A stretch of 64,000 nt of DNA from contig NZ_JAQGKQ010000083.1 of the NCBI RefSeq assembly GCF_028290025.1, positions 1-64,000 of the forward strand. The letters are read 5' to 3'. The notes beneath the pieces are model-generated. The model had not been told where the DNA came from. It ran no database searches and worked only from the letters and a program-made list of their open reading frames with translations. How positions within the stretch are numbered: the stretch's first letter is position 1; every line of letters starts with the position of its first letter. The DNA comes from Cypionkella sp. GTDB lineage: Bacteria > Pseudomonadota > Alphaproteobacteria > Rhodobacterales > Rhodobacteraceae. This document shows, in pieces, positions 1-8,564 of the stretch. A program made the position numbers and the translations under genes.

Positions 1-211
1 GAAACTTTTTTTACCTGTGGGTAATGATTTTCATTTCGCCTGTTTTCTCATCAAAACCTTTGACAGAGTGTCGCAGGCGGTGTTTCCTGTCAGACAATAA
101 AGTTCACACGCGAGAAATCAGCGGAGAATTCACGTGGGGAGCGTACCCTGCTGCGACTGCCGCGCTATGGCCCTAAGCGCGGTCAGGTGGAGGGGGCCTT
201 GGGAGGAAATC
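1..211 (+). promoter_or_regulatory. Leader region upstream of the first gene
   Basis: No gene is seen here. The first 60 bases are AT-rich. A TTGACA hexamer at 60-65 could be a -35 box, but no good -10 box lies at the usual distance, so a promoter is only suggested. A strong ribosome binding site (GGGAGGAA, 201-208) ends the region and decides the TTG start of the first gene at 212. Confidence 0.35.
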
Positions 212-502
212 TTGTCTGATCTGAACACACGGATCGAGGCGATGCATCGAAGCGACACGCGGATTGCGTGGGCTTTTGTGGTCGGCCTTTGGCTTGCGAT
301 CAGCTTTGTGGCGTATGGCACGTGGGATCTTGCGCCCTCGCCCGGAGCCCGGGTCATGCTGCTAATCGGCGGCGCGCTGGTGCTGATTTATAACACTGCC
401 GCGATCATGGCGATGCTGCGGCATTACCGCGAGGACCGCGACTTTATGTATGGCTTGGACATTCAGTTCATGGATGCCGCCCGCGCCGCGAAGGGGAAAT
501 AG
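212..502 (+). CDS. Small two-helix membrane protein (permease-linked)
   Basis: Predicted 96-residue inner-membrane protein, family not recognised. An upstream in-frame ATG exists at 134, but the TTG at 212 is preceded at ideal distance by GGGAGGAA, so the protein probably begins MSDLNTRIEAM. Two hydrophobic segments follow (around IAWAFVVGLWLAISFVAYG and VMLLIGGALVLIYNTAAIM), and the C-terminus is charged. It is followed without a gap by the next gene, and the run ends in an APC permease, so an accessory-subunit role is inferred from context only. Confidence 0.7.
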   Translation: MSDLNTRIEAMHRSDTRIAWAFVVGLWLAISFVAYGTWDLAPSPGARVMLLIGGALVLIYNTAAIMAMLRHYREDRDFMYGLDIQFMDAARAAKGK

Positions 503-883
503 ATGGCACGTTATGTTCCTCCCGTTCAAAGCAAATTGGGCCAGATCATCGACGTGATCGTGCTGGTGGTGCTGTCAGTTGGCGCGCTGTTCGTGCCGCT
601 GTGGCTTGGGCTTGCGGGCTCGGCCAAGCTGCCCGTTCCGGTAGAAAACCCAACTTGGGAGAGTTTGGGGCAGAACCCGGTGATGGTGCAGCAATGGAAC
701 AAGCTCGGGTTTCCAGATGCGGCCTCGGCGCATGACATGATCACGGCGCGGTATGATTACAGCTTTAGCTGGGTTTCGCTGGCCGTGATGGTGATCGTGA
801 TCGTCGGCTATTTCGTGATGATGATCCGGTTTTCCGACATCGAATACCGCGAAGTGATCGCTGAGAAATTCGGTGAGAAATAG
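503..883 (+). CDS. Small two-helix membrane protein (permease-linked)
   Basis: 126-residue protein, family not recognised. It starts directly after the previous stop codon, with a GGGGA ribosome site inside that gene. One hydrophobic helix lies near residues 14-36 (IIDVIVLVVLSVGALFVPLW) and a second near residues 90-108 (WVSLAVMVIVIVGYFVMM). The soluble loop between them contains a Trp-rich stretch (NPTWESLGQNPVMVQQW) and is probably periplasmic. The tight spacing with both neighbours indicates one transcript with the APC permease downstream. Confidence 0.7.
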   Translation: MARYVPPVQSKLGQIIDVIVLVVLSVGALFVPLWLGLAGSAKLPVPVENPTWESLGQNPVMVQQWNKLGFPDAASAHDMITARYDYSFSWVSLAVMVIVIVGYFVMMIRFSDIEYREVIAEKFGEK

Positions 884-889
884 GGGGCG

Positions 890-1081
890 ATGATGGATAC
901 CTGGAATTACATCGAATACGGCGCTTGGGGCTTGTCTGCGCTGTTCGGGCTGTTGATTTTGATCGACTGGATCAAGATCGACACGACATATTCAGAGGAA
1001 ATGCTGACTTCATCGCGCGAAGGCGTGTTGGAAGCGATGACCGAGAAACATCGGCTGGAGGGCTCAGATGGCACACTCTGA
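890..1081 (+). CDS. 63-residue single-helix membrane protein
   Basis: Tiny protein with one hydrophobic helix (residues about 10-27, AWGLSALFGLLILIDWI) and a charged C-terminal tail. An AGGGGG ribosome site precedes the paired ATG codons at 890/893. Its last 14 bases overlap the start of the APC permease gene, which suggests translational coupling. It could be a small subunit that stabilises or regulates that transporter, but nothing in the sequence proves this. Family not recognised. Confidence 0.65.
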   Translation: MMDTWNYIEYGAWGLSALFGLLILIDWIKIDTTYSEEMLTSSREGVLEAMTEKHRLEGSDGTL

Positions 1082-2495
1082 TACGGACGTGGACCATACG
1101 GCACACGGTCAGTCGATGGGCTTGCTGCGCGTGCTCGGCCCTGCGCATGTTTGGGCGCTTGGCGTCGGCATCGTGCTGGTCGGCGAGTACATGGGCTGGA
1201 ACTTTGCGGTGGGCAAAGGCGGGGCTTATGCTGCGCTGATCGCCTGCTGGTTTGCCGGGATTTTGTATTCTTGCGTGGCGATGATCGACTCGGAGGTGAC
1301 TTCGACGGTGGCCGCCGCTGGGGGCCAGTATACCCAAGCCAAGCACATCATCGGGCCGCTGATGGCATTCAACGTGGGCCTGTATCTGGTGTTCGCCTAT
1401 ACGATGCTTGAGGCTGGCAATGCGATCACCTTGGGTTTCCTCGTGGATACCGTGGCGGGCATGACCGGGCATGAGGGTGGCCTTGATCAGCGGCCGTTTA
1501 TCGTGCTGGCGATCATGTTTCTGGCATGGCTGAACTATCGCGGGGTGTTGGCGACGCTGACGTTCAACTTGGTGATCACGGCGATTGCGTTTGTGGCGAT
1601 TATCACGATTTTCCTCGCGACCTCGCCTTTGCTGGGGGCCGGGGAGATGCTGCACAAGGATCTGATGAGCGGTCAGGCATCCCTGCCCTACGGCTGGTTG
1701 GGTATCTTGGCGGCGATGCACTTTGGTCTTTGGTATTACCTCGGGATTGAGGGCACGACGCAGGCGGCGGAGGAAGTGCGCTCACCTGCGAGGTCGCTGC
1801 CGTTTGGCACTTTGGCCGGGATCATGACGCTGCTGATTGCGGCGACGTTGACCTGGTATGTGTGTTCGGGGCTGATGCCGTGGGAATATCTCGGTGACGG
1901 GGTGAATGGGGCGGTGGCACCGTTGTTCTCGGCGGCGCAGATCTCTGGGTCTAGCGCCTTGGTGTGGTTGCTGGGGATCGGCACTTTGTTCGCGACTTTG
2001 GCGAGCGCGAATGGCTGTATCAATGATGCCAGCCGGGCGTGGTTCTCGATGGGGCGCGATCACTATTTGCCCGCGTGGTTTGGCGCGGTGCATCCGGTTT
2101 ATCGCACGCCCTACCGCGCGATCATCTTTCTGGTGCCTATTGCGCTGATCTTTGCGTTGGGCGCGCCTTTGGATCAGGTGATCACGTTCTCGATCCTGTC
2201 GGGGTTGCTCGGCTATACGTTCATGCCGATCAACATGATCATGTTCCGCAAGAAATGGCCGTTGGATACGATCAAGCGGGGGTATGAGCATCCGTTGCAT
2301 CCGCTGCCTGCGATCTCGCTGATGGCACTGTGTTCGGTGACCTATTTCGCGGTGTTTCTGGGCTATGGCACCCAGCTTATCGCGATGATTGGGTTTTATA
2401 TCGTGGTCAGCCTGTGGTTCCACTTCTGGCGCTATCGGTTTGTGAAGCGCGCTGATCAGTTCACCATGCCGTGGCCGCGTCCGCGCGGGTATTGA
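1068..2495 (+). CDS. APC-superfamily permease, ethanolamine-permease-like
   Basis: 475-residue inner-membrane transporter with about twelve hydrophobic segments. The N-terminal part (LGPAHVWALGVGIVLVGEYMGW) resembles the ethanolamine/amino-acid branch of the APC superfamily. The ATG at 1068 has a GGAGGG ribosome site lying within the preceding small gene. It closes a four-gene run and is followed by a strong terminator. The neighbouring N-demethylation genes make a methylated amine or amino acid the likely substrate, but the sequence does not fix substrate or direction. Confidence 0.8.
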   Translation: MAHSDTDVDHTAHGQSMGLLRVLGPAHVWALGVGIVLVGEYMGWNFAVGKGGAYAALIACWFAGILYSCVAMIDSEVTSTVAAAGGQYTQAKHIIGPLMAFNVGLYLVFAYTMLEAGNAITLGFLVDTVAGMTGHEGGLDQRPFIVLAIMFLAWLNYRGVLATLTFNLVITAIAFVAIITIFLATSPLLGAGEMLHKDLMSGQASLPYGWLGILAAMHFGLWYYLGIEGTTQAAEEVRSPARSLPFGTLAGIMTLLIAATLTWYVCSGLMPWEYLGDGVNGAVAPLFSAAQISGSSALVWLLGIGTLFATLASANGCINDASRAWFSMGRDHYLPAWFGAVHPVYRTPYRAIIFLVPIALIFALGAPLDQVITFSILSGLLGYTFMPINMIMFRKKWPLDTIKRGYEHPLHPLPAISLMALCSVTYFAVFLGYGTQLIAMIGFYIVVSLWFHFWRYRFVKRADQFTMPWPRPRGY

Positions 2496-2505
2496 GATCG
2501 CTTCC

Positions 2506-2538
2506 CGGCCCGCGTTGTTCGCGGGCCGGATTTTTTTA
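2506..2538 (+). terminator. Rho-independent terminator after the permease operon
   Basis: A perfect 10-bp stem (CCGGCCCGCG at 2506-2515, CGCGGGCCGG at 2521-2530) with a five-base loop is followed by seven T residues (2532-2538). Confidence 0.93.
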
Positions 2539-2564
2539 GGGCCCGATCAATCTAGGGATAGCGT

Positions 2565-3224
2565 ATGAAATTACTGATCTGGGCTTTGGTTGTTGCAATC
2601 GGTTGCGGTATTGCGGTGCGATTGCGTGGGCAGAGTGCCAAACGGTTGGTGGTGCGGGGGCGGTATTTCTCGGCGGTCGAAGGGCTGTTTGATGCGGCTG
2701 TTGTTGCGGTGGTGCCGACCGGATTTCCTCGGCTATCGGGGCGCTATCAGGGGGCGTTGTTTGATTTGCAGGTGGTGCCGGATACGCTGACCTACCGCAA
2801 GCTGCCGGCGCTGTGGTTGCTGGTGACGCTGGTTGAGCAGACCGCTGCCCGTGCGACTTTGGACGTGATGTTGCGCCCGCGTGGGGTGGAGCCGTTTAGC
2901 AACTTTCGGGATTTGGCGGTGCAAATCGCGACGCCGCCGGGGTTTCCCGAGGATTGCGCCATTCGGAGTGATGCGCCGGAGGCTGCGGTGCCTGCTGAAC
3001 TGGTGCTGACGCACCTGGAGCGGTTGGATGCGGGCTTGCTGAAGGAGTTGGTGATCTCGCCGGAAGGTCTGCGGCTGGTTTGGTTGGCCGAGGAGGCGGA
3101 TCGGACGCGGTATCTGGCGTTTCGTGATGCGGAGATGGGGCGGGTGGCGCTGGCTCCTGCGGTGTTGGAGCCTTTGCTGGCCGCGCTATTGTCGATGCAG
3201 GATGATTTGAGGGAATTACCATGA
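2565..3224 (+). CDS. Hypothetical protein with N-terminal membrane anchor
   Basis: 219 residues, family not recognised. Residues 2-18 (KLLIWALVVAIGCGIAV) look like a membrane anchor or signal. The rest is soluble and mixed alpha/beta, without cysteine motifs or known catalytic signatures. AGGGA precedes the ATG. Its stop overlaps the start of the next small membrane protein gene by 4 bases (ATGA), so the two are probably co-expressed. It starts just after a strong terminator, so it belongs to a new transcription unit. Confidence 0.65.
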   Translation: MKLLIWALVVAIGCGIAVRLRGQSAKRLVVRGRYFSAVEGLFDAAVVAVVPTGFPRLSGRYQGALFDLQVVPDTLTYRKLPALWLLVTLVEQTAARATLDVMLRPRGVEPFSNFRDLAVQIATPPGFPEDCAIRSDAPEAAVPAELVLTHLERLDAGLLKELVISPEGLRLVWLAEEADRTRYLAFRDAEMGRVALAPAVLEPLLAALLSMQDDLRELP

Positions 3225-3493
3225 AGCAACCGCTGAATCCGCGTCTTGTTTTGCTTGTCGCGACGATACTGCCGGGATCGGGGCAAGTGCTGAACCGTCA
3301 GCCGATCCGGGGGCTGACTTTTGTGTTCTTCATCATTCTGCTGGGGGCGTTTACGCTGAAAACGGCAAGCCCGGAGGTGTCGCTGGTCGGCAAACTCGCG
3401 GGCGGTTTGTTCGTTTGGGCGTTGGCAATGATGGATGCGTACAAAACCGCCCGGGTGCGATTCGAGGTTTGGCGGCACGCGCAGCCCAGGTGA
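3221..3493 (+). CDS. Small membrane protein with PGSGQ motif
   Basis: 90 residues with two or three hydrophobic segments. The N-terminal pattern LPGSGQVLNRQPIRG followed by a helix, and the end LAMMDAYKTA, resemble small TM2/DUF5683-like membrane proteins in which a P-G-x-G-Q turn precedes the first helix. Function unknown. It overlaps the preceding hypothetical gene by 4 bases. Confidence 0.65.
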   Translation: MKQPLNPRLVLLVATILPGSGQVLNRQPIRGLTFVFFIILLGAFTLKTASPEVSLVGKLAGGLFVWALAMMDAYKTARVRFEVWRHAQPR

Positions 3494-3651
3494 GCGCCTG
3501 ATTTTGCGGCAGAAAACTCGCCCCGCGCCTAACAAAACAAAACCGCATCCGATCAAAAGTTAAAAATTATTCCTCGCAGGCGAAAAACTGCTTTGCGCTT
3601 GGCCGCTGCCGCTTCAATGTGTCGCAATCAAAGGCGGATGATCTGGCGAAG

Positions 3652-3679
3652 CCAAACGATCTGCCGAAACCAAACGATC
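3652..3679. repeat. Direct repeat CCAAACGATC x2 upstream of permease gene
   Basis: Two identical 10-mers (3652-3661 and 3670-3679) are spaced 18 bases start to start, 46 bases before the permease start codon. A second short direct repeat (GGCCAG at 3681 and 3692) follows. They could be regulator half-sites or simple duplication. The rest of the 3494-3724 gap holds no gene that can be seen. Confidence 0.4.
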
Positions 3680-3724
3680 CGGCCAGTTCAAGGCCAGACA
3701 ACAACAGGGATAAAGGAATACCTC

Positions 3725-5497
3725 ATGTCATCTGAAAATAAGGCGGGCGAACTGCATCGCACGCTCAACTGGAAGGGCGCCTTCTGGGTTGCCGCAGGGG
3801 TGCCGCCGCTGGTGCTGTTTTCTATCGGCGGCATTGCGGGGGTGGCTGGGCAAGCCGCGTTCGTGGTGTGGATGCTGTCGATGATCATGGGCTTCTCGCA
3901 AAGCTTCACCTACGCCGAAATGGCGGGCATGTTTGGCAATAAGTCCGGCGGCACCAGCATTTATGGCGCTACCGCATGGCTGCGGTATTCCAAGCTGATC
4001 GCGCCATTATCGGTATGGTGCAACTGGTTCGCATGGTCGCCAGTGCTGTCGCTCGGTTGTGCTATCGCTGCGGGCTATATCCTGAACGCTTTGTTCCCGA
4101 TCCCCCTCGATACGGCTCCGCAAGTCGTCGCTTGGGTGACGGCGCATTTGGCGGAATATACCGCCGCCACACCCGCCGTGGTTGATTACCTAGCCGCCAA
4201 CGCTGGCACCGCGCCTGCGGATGCAATCACCGCCGTGGCTTCGGCTGATGGCGTCGCGGCCCTGACCCCGGCTTTCCGGGTGTGGGAGGCTTACGCGTTG
4301 AACATTCCGGGCCTTGGCGTACTGCATTTCAACTCGACCTTCGTGATTGGCGTCGTGCTGATGTTGATCATGCTGGCCATTCAACACCGCGGCATTGCCA
4401 CCACGGCGAGCGCGCAAAAGGTGCTGGCGGTGGTGGTCTTGGTGCCGCTGCTGCTGGTTGGTCTGATCCCGATCCTGACCGGTGAAATCAACACCATGAA
4501 CGTCACCGGCATCGTGCCGCCCACCTCTAGTTATTCCGGCGTGAATGGTGAGTGGAACGTCGGCGGCTGGACGTTGTTCTTGGGCGGTATGTATATCGCC
4601 GCTTGGTCAACCTACGGCTTTGAAACTGCTGTCTGCTACACCGCCGAATTGAAAGACCCCAAGCGCGATACGTTCCGGGCGATTTTCTACTCGGGTCTGC
4701 TCTGCATCGTGTTCTTCTTCCTGATCCCGTTCTCGTTCCAAGGCGTCTATGGTTTGGACGGCATGTTGACGCCCGGTGTGATTGACGGCACCGGCGTTGC
4801 AGCGGCTTTGGGCGCGATGGTCGGCAGCAACCCGATCTTCATCCAGATTTTTGTGATCTTGATGGTACTGGCGCTGTTTTTGGCAATTATGACCGCGATG
4901 GCCGGGTCTTCGCGGACCTTGTATCAAGGCTCTCGCGATGGTTGGCTGCCGAAATACCTCAGCAAAACCAACAGCCACGGTGCTCCGGTTGGGGCGATGT
5001 GGACGGACTTTGGTTTTAACGTCATATTGCTGGCGCTTGCGTCGGACATTGGCGGTTACTTCTATGTGCTGGCGATTTCCAACGTTGGCTACATCATCTT
5101 CAACTTCCTCAATCTTAATGCAGGTTGGATTCACCGGATTGATAGCGCGCATCTGGATCGTCCGTGGAAAGCGCCGAGCTGGCTAATCGGCGTGAACACC
5201 GTGTTGGCATTCGTGAACGCGCTGTTCTTGGGTGCTGGCGCGAAAGTCTGGGGCTATGAGAACGCGTTGTGGTCGGGTCTGGTGTTCGCAGCATTCATCC
5301 TACCGGTGTTCTGGTTCCGCCATTACGTGCAGGACAAGGGTCATTTCCCGAAGGAAGCGATGGAGGATTTGGGCTTGACCGATCACGGCGACCTTGGGCC
5401 GCGCAAAGCGGGCATGTTGCCCTATCTTGCATTGGTCGCGGGCGCGGCCGTCGTGCTTTGGGCGAACTGGTTCTTCGTGCTGCCAGTGGCTGCATAA
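3725..5497 (+). CDS. APC-superfamily amino acid/amine permease
   Basis: 590-residue transporter with twelve or more hydrophobic segments. The N-terminal region (GVPPLVLFSIGGIAGVAGQ) is the characteristic first helix of the APC amino acid permeases. The open frame extends upstream to 3593, but the ATG at 3725 has AAAGGAA nearby and gives a normal N-terminus. A loop of about 70 residues (around residues 120-190, rich in Ala) is longer than usual. It precedes the GcvT-like and N-demethylase genes on the same strand, so import of a methylated amine or derived amino acid is a reasonable inference. Confidence 0.8.
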   Translation: MSSENKAGELHRTLNWKGAFWVAAGVPPLVLFSIGGIAGVAGQAAFVVWMLSMIMGFSQSFTYAEMAGMFGNKSGGTSIYGATAWLRYSKLIAPLSVWCNWFAWSPVLSLGCAIAAGYILNALFPIPLDTAPQVVAWVTAHLAEYTAATPAVVDYLAANAGTAPADAITAVASADGVAALTPAFRVWEAYALNIPGLGVLHFNSTFVIGVVLMLIMLAIQHRGIATTASAQKVLAVVVLVPLLLVGLIPILTGEINTMNVTGIVPPTSSYSGVNGEWNVGGWTLFLGGMYIAAWSTYGFETAVCYTAELKDPKRDTFRAIFYSGLLCIVFFFLIPFSFQGVYGLDGMLTPGVIDGTGVAAALGAMVGSNPIFIQIFVILMVLALFLAIMTAMAGSSRTLYQGSRDGWLPKYLSKTNSHGAPVGAMWTDFGFNVILLALASDIGGYFYVLAISNVGYIIFNFLNLNAGWIHRIDSAHLDRPWKAPSWLIGVNTVLAFVNALFLGAGAKVWGYENALWSGLVFAAFILPVFWFRHYVQDKGHFPKEAMEDLGLTDHGDLGPRKAGMLPYLALVAGAAVVLWANWFFVLPVAA

Positions 5498-5566
5498 CCA
5501 GCTCGTTGCTATGGTCGTGCGCTGCGTAAGCAAGGCGCTGCGCAATCTGCCACTAAATCGTGCAAA

Positions 5567-5598
5567 GAGGCGGTCTTCGGGCCGCCTCCTTTCGTTTT
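5567..5598 (+). terminator. Terminator with UUCG tetraloop after the permease
   Basis: The stem GAGGCGGTC / GGCCGCCTC (5567-5575 and 5580-5588) is closed by a TTCG tetraloop at 5576-5579 and followed by a T-rich tail (CTTTCGTTTTCT). It lies 70 bases past the permease stop. Confidence 0.75.
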
Positions 5599-5725
5599 CT
5601 GGCGGGCTACGCGAGAATCGGCCTGAAAACTTCCCTGACAGGAAATAATTTTGCACATCAAGGTTGATATTGCTGGGGTCTGCTCGCAAACTGCTTACAG
5701 AAATTATCCGCTTCTGGGGGGCTAC

Positions 5726-6865
5726 ATGACTAATTCTTGGCGATTCTCTGCGCTCGCTGACCGCCACCGCGCTTTGGGCTCAAATCTGGAAGACTGGTCG
5801 GGCATGGGCACGGCTTGGTCCTACGAGAAGGGCGACCCGGATGCCGAGTATATGGCGATCCGCACCAAAGCCGGGCTGATGGATGTGTCGGGACTGAAGA
5901 AGGTGCATGTTGTTGGGCATGGAGCCAGCCATGTGATTGAACGCGCGACGACGCGGAACATGGAAAAGCTGATGCCGGGGCGCTCAGTTTACGCGACGAT
6001 GCTCAATGATGCTGGCAAGTTCGTCGATGACTGCGTGATTTACCGCACCGGGCCTAATGCGTTCATGGTGGTGCATGGCTCGGGTCAGGGGTTTGAGCAG
6101 TTGACGATGGCGGCGGAGGGTCGCGATGTCTCGGTGCGGTTCGACGACAACCTGCACGATCTATCGCTGCAAGGGCCGCTAGCGGTGGATTATCTGGCGG
6201 GCCATGTGCCGGGAATCCGTGACCTCGCATATTTCGCGCAGATGCAGACGAGCCTGTTCGGCAAGCCGGTGATGATCTCGCGCACTGGTTATACTGGCGA
6301 GCGCGGCTATGAGATTTTCTGTCGTGGGCAGGATGCGCCGATGATCTGGGATCGTATCTTGGAGGAAGGTGCGGCGATGGGGATCATTCCGTGCCGCTTC
6401 ACAACCTTGGATATGCTGCGGACAGAGTCATATTTGTTGTTCTTCCCGTTTGATAATTCCGAGATGTATCCGTTCGACAATGAAGGCCCGGGCGATACGT
6501 TGTGGGAATTGGGGCTCGATTTCACAGTGTCCCCGGGGAAAACCGGCTTCCGGGGTGCTGAGGAGCATTACCGGCTGAAGGGGAAAGAACGCTTCAAAAT
6601 CTGGGGGCTAAAGCTGGAGGGCAAGAATGCCCCGGGCAATGGAGCGCCGGTGTTCAAGGATGGCAATCAGGTCGGCGTGGTGACGCAAGCGATGTATTCA
6701 CCGTTGAACGATTGGACAATTGCGATTGCGCGGCTGCCGGTCGATTGCGCCAACAATGGCACCAAGCTGTTGGTGAACTGCGCCACGCATGGCGAGATCG
6801 CGGCAACCACCCAGGCGATGCCGTTTTTTGATGTGGAGAAAAAGCGGCGGACTGCGAAGGGCTAG
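5726..6865 (+). CDS. GcvT-family folate-dependent aminomethyltransferase-like protein
   Basis: 379 residues with the GcvT/DmdA folate-binding fold. The motif RTGYTGERGYEIF (about residues 187-200) is the classic tetrahydrofolate-domain signature, and the C-terminal part (KIWGLKLEGKNAPGNGAPVF) is the aminomethyltransferase beta-barrel. The start is taken at ATG 5726 after CTGGGGGG; an earlier in-frame TTG at 5651 is less likely. Related proteins accompany dimethylamine and sarcosine oxidation in Rhodobacterales, where capture of formaldehyde as methylene-tetrahydrofolate would be useful. It is shorter than SoxA, is not a glycine-cleavage operon member here, and could use another methyl donor. 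Confidence 0.75.
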   Translation: MTNSWRFSALADRHRALGSNLEDWSGMGTAWSYEKGDPDAEYMAIRTKAGLMDVSGLKKVHVVGHGASHVIERATTRNMEKLMPGRSVYATMLNDAGKFVDDCVIYRTGPNAFMVVHGSGQGFEQLTMAAEGRDVSVRFDDNLHDLSLQGPLAVDYLAGHVPGIRDLAYFAQMQTSLFGKPVMISRTGYTGERGYEIFCRGQDAPMIWDRILEEGAAMGIIPCRFTTLDMLRTESYLLFFPFDNSEMYPFDNEGPGDTLWELGLDFTVSPGKTGFRGAEEHYRLKGKERFKIWGLKLEGKNAPGNGAPVFKDGNQVGVVTQAMYSPLNDWTIAIARLPVDCANNGTKLLVNCATHGEIAATTQAMPFFDVEKKRRTAKG

Positions 6866-6881
6866 GGCTTTCAGACTGGCT

Positions 6882-6940
6882 TAAATACTCCCGCCGGAGG
6901 CTTCCGCCGATGTGTCGGATGCCTCCGGCGGGGATATTTA
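6882..6940. repeat. Palindromic intergenic repeat, copy A
   Basis: A long inverted repeat: TAAATA (6882-6887) pairs with TATTTA (6935-6940), and CCCGCCGGAGGC (6890-6901) pairs with GCCTCCGGCGGG (6921-6932). It ends in the GGGGATATTTA core shared with other copies in this window. It lies between the GcvT-like gene and the dmmA-like gene and may act as a terminator or transcript stabiliser. Confidence 0.8.
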
Positions 6941-6982
6941 AGAGCTGATGAAATCCGCGGAAAGTTTGAGGTTGATGCGACG

Positions 6983-7591
6983 ATGATCAAGACGGTGTTT
7001 GAGCCAGCTATTCCCAGCCGCCCGACTTATGGCGTGCTGACGCCCGGCGTGGGGTCGGCGCATTTGTTTGTGGCGGATGGCGAGGGCGCGGATGCGGTTT
7101 GCGATTTGTTTGCTCAGGGCGAGGGGCTGAAGGCTTCGAGCCACATCATCTATATTCCGGGCGCGAATGGTTGTGATAGGTCGGCGGCGTTGCAGGCTTT
7201 GGGGGTGCCGCAATTTCATCGCTCGCCCAGTTTTGCTGCGGCGCAGTCTCGGTTGGCGAAGGTGTTGGCCGATGCGCATATGGGATTGCAGGTTTACGCG
7301 GCAGGAACCGAGGGGCTGATGGCGCAGGTTGCGGCTGCTGCTCAACACGCTGGGCTGCCTTATGAGGCGGTGCAGATGGAGCATCGTGGGTCGCTGGCGC
7401 GGCGGGTGCAGTGTGTGCATTGCAAGGGCGTGACCGAGAACGTGACGCTTGATCCGTTTGTGTGCAGTCATTGCGGGTTGAGCCTGTTCGTGCGCGACCA
7501 TTTCTCGCGACGTTTGGCGGCGTTTCAGGGCGTCAACATTGATGCGGAAGACCCCGGGCTGGTTCCGGCTTCGGTGGAGCGGTTCAAATGA
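6983..7591 (+). CDS. dmmA: Dimethylamine monooxygenase subunit DmmA-like
   Basis: 202 residues. The C-terminal region holds a four-cysteine zinc-ribbon-like motif (Cys144-x2-Cys147, Cys161-x2-Cys164), and the N-terminal half looks like a Rossmann-type alpha/beta domain. This layout matches the DmmA subunit of bacterial dimethylamine monooxygenase, which with a flavin/iron-sulfur reductase and a haem protein converts dimethylamine to methylamine and formaldehyde. Its end overlaps the reductase gene by 4 bases. Subunit letters follow common annotation and are less certain than the family match. Confidence 0.75.
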   Translation: MIKTVFEPAIPSRPTYGVLTPGVGSAHLFVADGEGADAVCDLFAQGEGLKASSHIIYIPGANGCDRSAALQALGVPQFHRSPSFAAAQSRLAKVLADAHMGLQVYAAGTEGLMAQVAAAAQHAGLPYEAVQMEHRGSLARRVQCVHCKGVTENVTLDPFVCSHCGLSLFVRDHFSRRLAAFQGVNIDAEDPGLVPASVERFK

Positions 7592-8553
7592 GCGTGGGTG
7601 CGCCTAAAATCCCGGTGGTGGTGGCCGAGGTGGTTGAGGTCAACGACCTGATCAAACGTTTCCGCTTTGTGCGCCGCGATGGCGGGGCCATGCCGGTGTT
7701 TTCGGGCGGCGCGCATGTGGTGGTTGAGATGGACGACCATGGTGTGCGGCGGATGAACCCCTATTCGCTGATGAGCCATCCGGCGGATACCATGGGCTAT
7801 GAAATCTCGGTGCGGCGGGATGAAGCGGGGCGTGGCGGTTCGCTTTACATGCACCGCCATGTGAAACCGGGGATGGAGATGGTGCTCAGCCAGCCCGTCA
7901 ACCTGTTCCCGTTGGATGCGCGCGCGAAGAAGCATCTGATGATCGCGGGCGGCATTGGTATCACGCCGTTCGTTGCACAGATGGCGCAGGTTGAGGCGAT
8001 GGGTGGGCGGTTTGAGCTGCATTACTCGGTGCGCTCGCCGGTTTTGGGGGCTTATGTTGAGCATCTGAAAGCGCATTACGGACCTCGGGTGCACGTCTAT
8101 CACGACGAGCATGGTGAGAAGATTGATCTGCAAACGCTGTTGAAATCACAGCCGCTTGGCACGCATATTTATGCCTGCGGGCCAAAGGGAATGATCGCTT
8201 GGGTCCATGCTACTGCCAAGGCGATGGGCTGGCCGGATCGGGCGGTTCATTCGGAGGAGTTTCTGGCACCTCCGGTGGGTCAGGCGTTTGAGGTGCAACT
8301 TGCGGCCTCGGGCAAAAGCATAACAGTGCAGCCGAACCAATCGCTGCTTGAGGCGATTGAAGCGGCGGGGGTTGAAGCGCCCTATCTGTGCCGGGGTGGC
8401 GCTTGTGGGCAGTGTGAGACCAATGTTCTGCGCTGCGACGGCCATATTGAGCACAACGATCACTGGCTGACCGATGAGCAAAAGGCGACGAACACCAAAA
8501 TCATGCCATGCGTGTCGCGGTTTCGGGGCACTGCCCTGATCCTGGACCGATAG
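7588..8553 (+). CDS. PDR/VanB-type reductase of the N-demethylase
   Basis: 321-residue electron-transfer protein of the phthalate-dioxygenase-reductase type. The order is flavin-binding barrel (about 1-110, with RMNPYSLMS), NAD(P)-binding domain (GGIGITPF at 121-128, CGPKGM at 197-202) and C-terminal plant-type 2Fe-2S ferredoxin domain (Cys268-x4-Cys273-x2-Cys276 and Cys308). It would carry electrons from NAD(P)H to the haem protein encoded next. The gene overlaps dmmA by ATGA and ends 11 bases before the DUF3445 gene, which makes it part of a three-gene oxygenase operon. Confidence 0.85.
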   Translation: MSVGAPKIPVVVAEVVEVNDLIKRFRFVRRDGGAMPVFSGGAHVVVEMDDHGVRRMNPYSLMSHPADTMGYEISVRRDEAGRGGSLYMHRHVKPGMEMVLSQPVNLFPLDARAKKHLMIAGGIGITPFVAQMAQVEAMGGRFELHYSVRSPVLGAYVEHLKAHYGPRVHVYHDEHGEKIDLQTLLKSQPLGTHIYACGPKGMIAWVHATAKAMGWPDRAVHSEEFLAPPVGQAFEVQLAASGKSITVQPNQSLLEAIEAAGVEAPYLCRGGACGQCETNVLRCDGHIEHNDHWLTDEQKATNTKIMPCVSRFRGTALILDR

Positions 8554-8564
8554 GAGGACCGCTT

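Noticed and set aside
972-1721. Long minus-strand open frame opposite the APC permease gene
   Set aside because: Arg/His-rich composition typical of an antisense shadow, no ribosome site, no family resemblance.
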